Part shown: positions 1-5,856 of the stretch, piece by piece
Numbering within the stretch: position 1 is the stretch's first letter
Layout: every line of letters starts with the position of its first letter
Source of the DNA: Thermoplasmata archaeon
GTDB lineage: Archaea > Thermoplasmatota > Thermoplasmata > Lutacidiplasmatales > UBA184
Reading direction: 5' to 3'
Length of the DNA: 13,444 nucleotides
Assembly (NCBI GenBank): GCA_030037035.1
Contig: JASHSA010000028.1
Coordinates: 1 to 13,444 of the forward strand
Program-made: the position numbers and the translations under genes
Notes under the pieces: model-generated
Told to the model about the DNA's origin: nothing
Seen by the model: the letters and a program-made list of their open reading frames with translations, nothing else
The model's database searches: none

Positions 1-3
1 CGA

Positions 4-1479
4 TCAGTACGTCGGCAGCGAGCGGTCGACCCGTTCGGCCCAGGCGTTGATCCCGCCCTTCAGGCTGCGCACGTTCTGGAACCCCAGGTCGAGGAGCGTC
101 TTGGTCGCGTCCGCCGAGCGTCCCCCGGAGCGGCAGAACAGCACGACGGAGCGGGCGCGGGTCAGCTCGTCGACCCGCTCGGGGAGCTCGCCTTTCGGGA
201 TCGCGAGGGCGCCCTCGAGGTGCGAGATCTCGAGCTCCTCCGGCTCGCGCACGTCCACGAGCAGCGGAGGGTCGGGCCGGGCGAGCTCGTCGTGGAGCTC
301 CTCCGGCGTCACCTCGGGTATGCCGAGAGCGGGAGCAGAGTTCGCGACCCCGCAGAACGCCGGGTAGTCGATCAGTCCGTGCTGGGTCGCCTTCGGCGAG
401 CAGAGGACGCACCCCGGGTTCTTCTCGAGGTGGAGCTGCCGGAACGACATCGAGCTCGCGTCGTAGAGGAGGAGACGGCCGACGAGCGGCTCGCCGACCC
501 CGACGATCAGCTTGATCGCCTCGGTCGCCTGCAGCGCGCCGACGACCCCCGGGAGGACGCCCAGCACGCCGGCCTCGGCGCAGCTCGGAACGAGGTCCGC
601 AGGGGGCGGCTCAGGGTACAGGCAGCGGTAGCACGGCCCGCGGCGGGCGTCGAAGACGCTGACCTGGCCCTCGAAACGGTAGATCGAGCCGTAGACGTTC
701 GGCTTGCCGAGGAGGACGCACGCGTCGTTGACGAGGTAGCGCGTCGGGAAGTTGTCGGTCCCGTCGACGACGACGTCGTAGCCTTTCAGCACGTCCAGCG
801 CGTTCGAGGCGTCGAGATGGGCCCCGTGGGGGACGATCTCGATCGTCGGGTTCAAGCCCTCGAGACGGGCCCGCGCGGCGTCGAGCTTCGGCCGGCCGAC
901 GTCGGCGGTGGAGTAGAGGACCTGGCGCTGGAGGTTGGAGAGCTCGACCGCGTCGAAGTCGACCAGGCCTATCGTTCCGACGCCCGCCGCGGCGAGGTAG
1001 AGCGCCGCCGGGGCGCCGAGGCCCCCGGTGCCGACCAGCAGGACCTTCGCGCGGCGGAGCGCGTGCTGGCCCGTGACGCCGACCTCGGGAAGGAGGAGAT
1101 GGCGGCTGTAGCGACGGAGCTCGTCCTGCGTGAACGGGCGTTCTGGGGCCAGGGCGATCGTCCCGCCCCTCGAGGAGGACGACGCGCGGAGCTCGCCGGA
1201 CGTGCCCCCCGCGATCGCGGGGACGATCGAGACGACGTCGCCGTCGGCGACCGGGGTCGCGTCCCGCTGCAGCGTGCGGATGTCGCGGTCGTTGAGGTAG
1301 ACCGAGACGAAGCTGCGGAGGGCGCCGTCGCCGGTGAGCAGGTGGCGGCGGAGCCCCGGGTGGTCGTCGGTGAGACGGCGGATCGCGGCGCCGACCGTCT
1401 CGGCGTCCAGGGCGACCTCGGCCTTTCCGTCGGCGAACGATCGCAGCGGGGTCGGGATCTTCACGGTCGTCTGCGGCAT
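4..1479 (-). CDS. moeZ: CysO-like sulfur carrier fused to MoeZ-type E1 activating enzyme and rhodanese
   Basis: This 491-residue protein has three domains. Residues 1-92 are a beta-grasp sulfur carrier (MoaD/ThiS fold) that resembles mycobacterial CysO, with IPTPLR near the start, YLNDRDIR in the middle and PAIAGG at the end. A serine-rich linker (93-115) follows. Residues 116-365 are an E1-like adenylating domain with the nucleotide loop GTGGLG (150-155), DGTDNFPTRY around D242, two zinc-type CxxC pairs (C283/C286 and C357/C360) and PSCAEAG with C300. The C-terminal rhodanese domain (about 385-488) has the active-site loop CRSGGRS with C449. In the MoeZ family the E1 domain adenylates the carrier's terminal glycine and the rhodanese passes on persulfide sulfur. 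The ATG was chosen because AGGAGG lies 5 bases upstream and because homology begins there. The frame stays open further upstream, but that stretch overlaps the JAMM gene. It is the last gene of the operon inside the window, 17 bases after the JAMM stop. The oddity is that the diglycine is internal (G91-G92, then T93). A role in molybdopterin or tRNA thiolation is possible, but the neighbours favour cysteine synthesis. Confidence 0.93.
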   Translation of the reverse strand: MPQTTVKIPTPLRSFADGKAEVALDAETVGAAIRRLTDDHPGLRRHLLTGDGALRSFVSVYLNDRDIRTLQRDATPVADGDVVSIVPAIAGGTSGELRASSSSRGGTIALAPERPFTQDELRRYSRHLLLPEVGVTGQHALRRAKVLLVGTGGLGAPAALYLAAAGVGTIGLVDFDAVELSNLQRQVLYSTADVGRPKLDAARARLEGLNPTIEIVPHGAHLDASNALDVLKGYDVVVDGTDNFPTRYLVNDACVLLGKPNVYGSIYRFEGQVSVFDARRGPCYRCLYPEPPPADLVPSCAEAGVLGVLPGVVGALQATEAIKLIVGVGEPLVGRLLLYDASSMSFRQLHLEKNPGCVLCSPKATQHGLIDYPAFCGVANSAPALGIPEVTPEELHDELARPDPPLLVDVREPEELEISHLEGALAIPKGELPERVDELTRARSVVLFCRSGGRSADATKTLLDLGFQNVRSLKGGINAWAERVDRSLPTY

Positions 1480-1484
1480 GAACC

Positions 1485-1490
1485 CCTCCT
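1485..1490 (-). promoter_or_regulatory. Shine-Dalgarno site of the carrier-E1 fusion gene
   Basis: On the minus strand, AGGAGG (extended to AGGAGGGG) stands 5 bases before the ATG at 1479 and directly after the JAMM stop codon. It fixes the start of the fusion protein at the beginning of the CysO-like domain and excludes the longer open frame upstream. Confidence 0.85.
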
Positions 1491-1496
1491 TTCGGA

Positions 1497-1982
1497 CTAC
1501 GCCTCCGTCCGGAGCCCGCTCCTCGGCGCGGCGACCTCGGGAAGGTCGGCGACGACCTCGAGCTCGCGCGCCGCGAAGCGGCCGTGCTCGTCGTCGAGCT
1601 CGAAGACCCCGGCCGAGCAGGCGCCCCGGCGGTCGACCGAGACGACGAGGTAGGCATACCACGGCCAGGCGTGCTCCGTGTCGAACGTCGACGGGAGCGC
1701 GGGATGGTCCGGATGCGAGTGGTAGAAGCCGCTCACGAGCTCGCCGCGTCGCTCGGCGCGCCGCTCCGCGGCCGAGAGCTCCTCCGGGGTGATCACGAAG
1801 CGCCGGCCCCGCTCCCCCGCGTAGGAGTTGGCCGCGACCTCGGTCGTCGTCACCGACCTCGTCGGCCGGTCGAGGGACTCCGGAGGCGAGAAGAGGAACC
1901 CGCACGCCTCCTCCGGATACGTGTGGCGCGCCTCGCGCTCGATCTCGTCGAGCGCCGCGCGTCGCAGCTGGAGCGTCCTCAC
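1497..1982 (-). CDS. mec: JAMM (Mec+-like) metalloprotease
   Basis: A 161-residue JAB1/MPN/Mov34 metallopeptidase. The zinc motif is complete: E25 in PEEACG, then H88-S-H90, S98 and D101 in HSHPDHPALPSTFD. In this family the two histidines and the aspartate hold zinc and the glutamate activates water. In M. tuberculosis the relative Mec+ cuts newly made cysteine from the carrier CysO; other family members trim residues after the diglycine of sulfur carriers. The start is a GTG whose GTGA overlaps the stop of the cysteine synthase gene by 4 bases, with GGAGG 7 bases upstream, so translation is probably coupled. There is no signal peptide, so it should be cytosolic. With the carrier fused to its E1 next door, likely jobs are releasing the carrier domain at G91-G92, releasing cysteine from carrier-Cys, or both. 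The family and catalytic residues are clear; the substrate is inferred. Confidence 0.93.
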   Translation of the reverse strand: MRTLQLRRAALDEIEREARHTYPEEACGFLFSPPESLDRPTRSVTTTEVAANSYAGERGRRFVITPEELSAAERRAERRGELVSGFYHSHPDHPALPSTFDTEHAWPWYAYLVVSVDRRGACSAGVFELDDEHGRFAARELEVVADLPEVAAPRSGLRTEA

Positions 1983-2941
1983 GGTCCGGCCTCCGGTCCC
2001 TGGGAGCCGGCATCGGGCACGATCACGACGACGAAGGCGCCGGGGGTTCTCGCGCCGACGCCGACCGCGGCGGAGATCGCCGCCCCGGCCGAGCGCCCGA
2101 CCGCGAGCTTCTCCTCGCGGAGGACCCGTCCGGCCGTCGCGATCGCCTCCTCCGTGTCGACGCGCACGGTCTCGTCCGGAACGCTGGCATCGTACGTGGC
2201 GGGCCATACGGCGGTCGGAAGGTGCTTCAGCCCCTCAAGCCCGTGCATCGGTCCGGTCGGTTCGACCGCGACGACCCGGATCGTCGGCCGCCGTTCCTTG
2301 AGGTAGCGGCCCGCTCCGGAGATCGTTCCGCCCGTCCCGACGCCGGCGACCAGATGGGAGACGGCCCCGCGGCTCTGCCGCCAGATCTCCGGCCCGGTCC
2401 CCGTGTAGTGCGCGCGTGGGTTCTCCGGATTGCTGTACTGGTCGGCGAAGAAGCGGTGCGCGGGGTCCCCGTCGACGAAGGCCGCGGCCTCGCGTCGAGC
2501 GCCGTCGGTCCCCTCGGCCGGGTCCGTGAGCACGACCTCCGCGCCGAACTCCCGCATCGACGCGAGGCGGGCAGGGTTCGCGTTGCGGGGCACGTAGAGG
2601 CGCACCGCAAAGCCGAGCTGGGCGCCGAGCCGAGCGTAGGCGACCCCGGTGTTGCCGCTCGTCGCGTCGACCAGGAGCGTCCCGCGCGCGAGCCGGCCGT
2701 CGGCCAGCGCCGCACGGACGATCGCGCTCGCCGCTCGGTCCTTGACGGAGCCGCTCGGGTTCGCCGACTCGAGCTTCCCCCAGAGCTCGAACTCGCCGCC
2801 GACCTCGCGCGCGACCGCACGCAGGGGAACGAGCGGCGTCTCGCCGACCGTCTCCCCCGGTGAAAGCGTCCCGGGAAGTGGCCCGGCGACGCGGTGGCCG
2901 GGCGACGCGCGGGCTACGGCAGCTGGATCAGATGCGAACAC
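1979..2941 (-). CDS. cysM: Cysteine synthase, CysM type (PLP-dependent beta-replacement)
   Basis: A 320-residue fold-type II PLP enzyme of the cysteine synthase family. It shows GETPLVPL near the N-terminus, the PLP lysine K67 in SGSVKDR, the substrate loop TSGNTG, the phosphate-binding loop GVGTGGT and the conserved GLEGLKHLP segment. These enzymes form an aminoacrylate from O-acetylserine or O-phosphoserine and add a sulfur nucleophile. Being next to a CysO-like carrier and a Mec+-like protease suggests the mycobacterial CysM route, using O-phosphoserine and carrier thiocarboxylate rather than free sulfide. The start is taken as GTG with GGAGG 6 bases upstream; it overlaps the end of the regulator gene by 28 bases. 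A longer open frame upstream reads as arginine-rich out-of-frame sequence. The C-terminus ends in PDAGSQGPEAGP and lacks the RYLST-like tail common in the family. Substrate preference cannot be read from the sequence. Confidence 0.9.
   Translation of the reverse strand: MFASDPAAVARASPGHRVAGPLPGTLSPGETVGETPLVPLRAVAREVGGEFELWGKLESANPSGSVKDRAASAIVRAALADGRLARGTLLVDATSGNTGVAYARLGAQLGFAVRLYVPRNANPARLASMREFGAEVVLTDPAEGTDGARREAAAFVDGDPAHRFFADQYSNPENPRAHYTGTGPEIWRQSRGAVSHLVAGVGTGGTISGAGRYLKERRPTIRVVAVEPTGPMHGLEGLKHLPTAVWPATYDASVPDETVRVDTEEAIATAGRVLREEKLAVGRSAGAAISAAVGVGARTPGAFVVVIVPDAGSQGPEAGP
1990..1994 (-). promoter_or_regulatory. Shine-Dalgarno site of the JAMM gene
   Basis: GGAGG on the minus strand lies 7 bases before the GTG at 1982, within the last codons of cysM. 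It supports the short JAMM start that overlaps the cysM stop as GTGA. Confidence 0.78.
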
Positions 2942-3588
2942 CGAAGACCTCCGCGGCCGATCGAATCCTCGAGGTCGATGCCGACCTCGCCGAGCAGCGC
3001 TTCGGTCAGGTGCTTGTCGAAGACATCGCACAGGAGGAACGGGTGGGCAAGGGCGCTGGTGCGGAAGACGCAGTTCGTGCGCACGACGCGGACGCGGCCG
3101 TCCGGCGACTTCTCGAGGTGGGAACGGAAGCCGAGGCGGTTCAGCAGCGTGACGAGGTGGTGGGCCTTCTCCTCGACCGACTTTCCCGGCGTGAGGTCCT
3201 GGGAGACGAGCTTCGCGACGCGCTCACCGGCCTCGGCGAGCACCGCGCTGACGTACCCCTCGCCCTCGTGGGCGAGGAGACCGTCGACGATCGCGTCGAC
3301 CATCAGGTCGTACTTCTTCGGGAACTGGTCCTGGCCGAGCGCGGTGAGCGCGTAGCGCTTGCGAGGTCGACCGACGCCCTCCTTGCGGAACGTCGGAACG
3401 ACCCAGCCGCGCTCCTCGAGGCGGTCGAGGTGTCCGCGGGCGGCGCTCTCCTGGATCCCGAGCCGGTGCGCGAGGTCGCGAGCCGTCTTGGGACCGTTCG
3501 CGAGCTCGTCGAGGACCTTGCCCCGCGTCCGGTCGAACAGCCCGGCCTCCGGGGGCGCCTCGGCGGGCTTCTCCGCTGCAGCGACCAT
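2914..3588 (-). CDS. sufR: SufR-like winged-helix regulator with putative Fe-S cysteines
   Basis: A 224-residue regulator. Residues about 15-90 form a winged helix-turn-helix, with TARDLAHRLGIQESAARGHLDRLEERG as two consecutive pieces of the recognition region, followed by the wing GVGRPRKRYALTALGQDQFP, a strong SufR/COG2345 hallmark. The C-terminal half carries three cysteines, C173, C187 and C217 (C-x13-C-x29-C), matching the layout by which cyanobacterial and actinobacterial SufR proteins bind an Fe-S cluster and sense cluster status. Those proteins repress suf genes. Here the gene is first in the cysteine and sulfur-carrier operon and diverges from sufC, so it probably controls both directions and itself. 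The ATG lies about 30 bases from the shared TATA box, so the mRNA is likely leaderless. The family call is firm; cluster binding and the repressor role are inferred from relatives. Confidence 0.88.
   Translation of the reverse strand: MVAAAEKPAEAPPEAGLFDRTRGKVLDELANGPKTARDLAHRLGIQESAARGHLDRLEERGWVVPTFRKEGVGRPRKRYALTALGQDQFPKKYDLMVDAIVDGLLAHEGEGYVSAVLAEAGERVAKLVSQDLTPGKSVEEKAHHLVTLLNRLGFRSHLEKSPDGRVRVVRTNCVFRTSALAHPFLLCDVFDKHLTEALLGEVGIDLEDSIGRGGLRCSHLIQLP
2948..2952 (-). promoter_or_regulatory. Shine-Dalgarno site deciding the cysM start
   Basis: GGAGG on the minus strand lies 6 bases before the GTG at 2941, inside the last codons of the regulator gene. There is no other start codon in frame between here and the conserved GETPLVPL segment, so this site decides the start and implies a 28-base gene overlap. 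Confidence 0.75.
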
Positions 3589-3595
3589 CGTCGGA

Positions 3596-3605
3596 ATTTA
3601 CTCAC
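3596..3605 (-). promoter_or_regulatory. Candidate operator GTGAGTAAAT in the regulator promoter
   Basis: On the minus strand GTGAGTAAAT, followed by TCCG, lies between the TATA box and the regulator start. The same ten bases, followed by CCG, occupy the equivalent place in the sufD promoter (9029-9038). In such a GC-rich sequence this match is unlikely to be chance. It covers the expected transcription start region, where an archaeal repressor would block polymerase. The protein that binds it is unknown; the SufR-like regulator is the obvious candidate. Confidence 0.5.
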
Positions 3606-3614
3606 CGCGCCATG

Positions 3615-3622
3615 TTTAAATA
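3615..3622. promoter_or_regulatory. Shared palindromic TATA box for sufR-like gene and sufC
   Basis: TTTAAATA is the only strongly AT-rich element in the 59-base gap between the divergent start codons. Its TTTAAA core (3615-3620) is a perfect palindrome. Its centre lies 29.5 bases from the regulator ATG and 30.5 bases from the sufC ATG, the normal archaeal TATA-to-start distance for leaderless mRNAs. One box may therefore serve both directions. No transcription start is proven. Confidence 0.75.
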
Positions 3623-3647
3623 ACGGTATCGGCTCCAAAACGACGCG

Positions 3648-4430
3648 ATGGTCGCTACTCCCTTGGGCAGCCCGCACACGCTCGTCGTCGAGGACCTGCA
3701 CGCCGAGGTCGCCGGCAAGGAGATCCTGCGGGGGGTCAATCTCACGCTGCGCAGCGGCGAGCTGACGGCGCTCATGGGCCCGAACGGCTCGGGGAAAAGC
3801 ACCCTCGCCTACGCCCTGATGGGACACCCGAAGTACAAGGTCACGAAGGGCACCGCCCTCCTGGACGGCAAGAACCTCCTCGCCATGCCGGTCGAACAGC
3901 GCTCGCGCGCCGGCCTGTTCCTCGGCTTCCAGTACCCGCAGGAGGTCTCGGGCCTGTCGCTCGCGAAGTTCCTCTGGACCTCCTACATGCAGCGCCACAG
4001 CGCGCAGGACGCCGACCCGACCGGCTTCGACCGGGACCTCAAGACGCACCTCGGCTACCTCGAGATGGACGACAGCCTCCTCAAGCGCTCCCTGAACGAA
4101 GGCTTCAGCGGCGGAGAGAAGAAGCGCGTCGAGGTGCTGCAGATGGCGACGCTCCGACCGATCTTCGCGATCCTCGACGAGCCGGACTCCGGCCTCGACA
4201 TCGACGCGGTGAAGGCCGTCGGCGAGACGGTCGCGAAGCTCCACCGGCCCGACGCCGGCATCCTCGTGATCACGCACTACCAGCGGATCCTGAAGTACCT
4301 GAAACCCGACCGCGTCCACGTCATGGTCGACGGCGTCGTCGCGCTCTCCGGGGACCGCAAGCTCGCCGAGGAGCTCGAGGCGAAGGGCTACGACTGGGTG
4401 CGCGTAGGGGTCCCCGGAGCGTCGGCGTAG
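3648..4430 (+). CDS. sufC: SufC, Fe-S assembly ATPase
   Basis: A 260-residue ABC-type ATPase of the SUF system. Walker A is GPNGSGKST (K50), the Q-loop glutamine is Q95 in LGFQYPQEVSG, the signature is FSGGEKKR (S154), and Walker B is FAILDEPDSGLD (D177, E178). The FQYPQE segment and the FSGGEKKRVE signature are typical of SufC and separate it from transporter ATPases; there are no membrane segments. SufC binds SufB and SufD in the cytosol and uses ATP to drive cluster assembly on the SufBCD scaffold. The ATG lies about 30 bases from the TATA box, which suggests a leaderless mRNA. sufS follows after 22 bases in the same direction, and the SufR-like regulator diverges from it. Length is normal for the family and no key residue is missing. 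Confidence 0.97.
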   Translation: MVATPLGSPHTLVVEDLHAEVAGKEILRGVNLTLRSGELTALMGPNGSGKSTLAYALMGHPKYKVTKGTALLDGKNLLAMPVEQRSRAGLFLGFQYPQEVSGLSLAKFLWTSYMQRHSAQDADPTGFDRDLKTHLGYLEMDDSLLKRSLNEGFSGGEKKRVEVLQMATLRPIFAILDEPDSGLDIDAVKAVGETVAKLHRPDAGILVITHYQRILKYLKPDRVHVMVDGVVALSGDRKLAEELEAKGYDWVRVGVPGASA

Positions 4431-4438
4431 CGCCCGCA

Positions 4439-4443
4439 GAGGA
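4439..4443 (+). promoter_or_regulatory. Probable ribosome binding site of sufS
   Basis: GAGGA lies about 9 bases before the sufS ATG in the 22-base gap after sufC. Spacing is a little long, so this is a modest match. It fits the pattern that internal operon genes here carry Shine-Dalgarno sites while promoter-proximal ones do not. Confidence 0.45.
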
Positions 4444-4452
4444 CCCGCTTCG

Positions 4453-5739
4453 ATGGACGTCGAGCGCCTCCGCGACGACTTCCCGATCCTCGCCCGAGAG
4501 GTCGGGAGCAAGCCGCTCGTCTACCTCGACTCCGCCGCGACGTCGCAGAAGCCGAAGCAGGTGATCGACGCCGAGGAGGAGTTCTACCGCTTCTCCAACG
4601 CGAACGTCCACCGCGGCGTCTACGCGCTGAGCGTCGAGGCGACCGACGCCTACGAGGCCGCGCGGGCGAGGGTCGCCCGCCACCTCGGCGCGAAGGATCC
4701 GCAGGAGGTCGTCTTCGTGCGCGGGACGACCGAGGCGATCAATCTCGTCGCGACGAGCCTCGGCCGCTCGACGCTCCGCCGAGGCGACCGCGTCGTCGCG
4801 ACGATCATGGAGCATCACTCCAACATCGTCCCCTGGCACCTCCTGCGCGAGTACGCGGGCGTCGGGGTCGACTTCGTGGACATCGACGAGGAGGGGCGGC
4901 TCAAGCTCGACCAGCTCGACGCGTTCCTCGCCTCCGGCCACGTCAAGGTCGTCACGCTGACCCATGTGTCGAACGTCCTCGGGACCGTCAACCCGGTCCG
5001 CGAGATCGCCGAGCGTGCCCACGACCACGGCGCCGTCGTCGTCCTGGATGCCGCCCAGTCGGCGCCCCACCGCGCGCTCGACGTCGCCGGGCTCGGGGTC
5101 GACTTCGTCGCCTTCTCCGGGCACAAGATGCTCGGCCCGATGGGGGTCGGCGTGCTCTGGGGCCGGAGCGACCGGCTCGACGCGCTCCCTCCGTGCATGG
5201 GCGGCGGCGAGATGATCCGCGAGGTCCACACCGACCGCGTCACCTACCAGGACGCCCCGGCGCGCTTCGAGGCCGGGACGCCGAACGTCGGAGGCGCGAT
5301 CGCGCTCGCGAAGGCGATCGATTACCTCGAGCACGTCGGCTTCGACGAGCTGCGCTCCCACGAGCAGCGCCTGCTTGCGAGGATCGTCCGCTCGAGCGAA
5401 GAGCGTCTCGGCGACCGCCTGCGGGTCTTCGGCCCGAGCCGGGTCGAGCAGCGGGAGGCCGTCGTCTCGTTCTCGATCGCCGGCGCCCACCCGCACGACG
5501 TCGCGAGCATCCTGGACGCGGAAGGGGTCTGCGTCCGTGCCGGGCACCACTGCGCCCAGCCGCTGATGGAGCGGCTCAAGGTACCGGCGCTCACCCGCGC
5601 GAGCCCGTACCTCTACAACACCGAGGCGGAGGTCGACCGCCTGGTCGACGCTCTCGGCAACGTCGCCCGCATCTTCGGGAGCGTCCCCGAGAGAGCCCAG
5701 GGCGCAACGGTCGGGTCGCGACGGCGCGCGAACCTGTAG
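4453..5739 (+). CDS. sufS: SufS, cysteine desulfurase
   Basis: A 428-residue group II cysteine desulfurase, PLP-dependent. It removes sulfur from cysteine, giving alanine and an enzyme persulfide used for Fe-S assembly. Visible features are LDSAATSQKP (26-34), MEHHSNIVPW with H122, the PLP-binding D199 in LDAAQSAPH, the PLP lysine K225 in FSGHKMLGPMG, and the persulfide cysteine C367 in RAGHHCAQPLM, all at normal spacing for SufS. The last 20 or so residues (PERAQGATVGSRRRANL) run past the usual end and may be disordered. The gene lies 22 bases after sufC, so the two are co-transcribed. No SufE or SufU partner is present in the window, so the sulfur shuttle to SufB is unknown. Many archaea lack a cysteine desulfurase, so this gene together with the cysteine pathway next door implies that cysteine is the sulfur source. 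Confidence 0.96.
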   Translation: MDVERLRDDFPILAREVGSKPLVYLDSAATSQKPKQVIDAEEEFYRFSNANVHRGVYALSVEATDAYEAARARVARHLGAKDPQEVVFVRGTTEAINLVATSLGRSTLRRGDRVVATIMEHHSNIVPWHLLREYAGVGVDFVDIDEEGRLKLDQLDAFLASGHVKVVTLTHVSNVLGTVNPVREIAERAHDHGAVVVLDAAQSAPHRALDVAGLGVDFVAFSGHKMLGPMGVGVLWGRSDRLDALPPCMGGGEMIREVHTDRVTYQDAPARFEAGTPNVGGAIALAKAIDYLEHVGFDELRSHEQRLLARIVRSSEERLGDRLRVFGPSRVEQREAVVSFSIAGAHPHDVASILDAEGVCVRAGHHCAQPLMERLKVPALTRASPYLYNTEAEVDRLVDALGNVARIFGSVPERAQGATVGSRRRANL

Positions 5740-5817
5740 CGCGGGGTCCTACACACCCGCCCCGAACCCCCCGAGGCTTCGAGAGGGACGCACTGTCGCG
5801 ACCCGGGCGACCTCGAA

Positions 5818-5825
5818 TTTAAATA
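5818..5825 (+). promoter_or_regulatory. TATA box of sufB
   Basis: TTTAAATA, inside the longer AT-rich run AATTTAAATACATAT, is centred 35 bases before the sufB ATG in the 117-base gap after sufS. Transcription should start near 5847, giving a leader of about ten bases that includes GAGGGG (5848-5853). A GTG at 5833 would lie upstream of that start and is therefore unlikely to be used. An imperfect inverted repeat, GTCGC-N7-GCGAC, lies just upstream at 5795-5811; its meaning is unclear. Confidence 0.72.
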
Positions 5826-5856
5826 CATATCGGTGTTGGAATTCCTTGAGGGGTCG

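Noticed and set aside
1205..1210. A run of six C (G on the coding strand) exactly at the diglycine codons, which could mean a sequencing frameshift that falsely fused carrier and E1, or programmed slippage making a free carrier.
   Set aside because: Reading the other two frames after the run gives no early stop, so slippage would not yield a carrier ending in Gly-Gly. The E1 domain also continues in the original frame. The fusion is therefore taken as real.
220..1653. A 477-codon plus-strand frame opposite the carrier-E1 fusion.
   Set aside because: No domain is visible, charged low-complexity residues dominate, and the minus strand has carrier, E1 and rhodanese motifs in one frame.
4..1982. 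A ubiquitin-like protein-tagging system (SAMP/UbaA type) rather than sulfur transfer.
   Set aside because: The rhodanese domain, the CysO-like carrier sequence and the adjacent cysteine synthase favour sulfur transfer. No E2-like gene is present. Tagging by the carrier cannot be fully excluded.
1480..2013. An N-terminal extension of the carrier-E1 protein to 669 residues.
   Set aside because: The extra residues are arginine-rich out-of-frame sequence over the JAMM gene, and a strong AGGAGG site marks the ATG at 1479.
5740..5816. Possible terminator after sufS.
   Set aside because: No stable hairpin followed by a T-run is visible; the short symmetric pieces are as likely to be chance at this G+C content.
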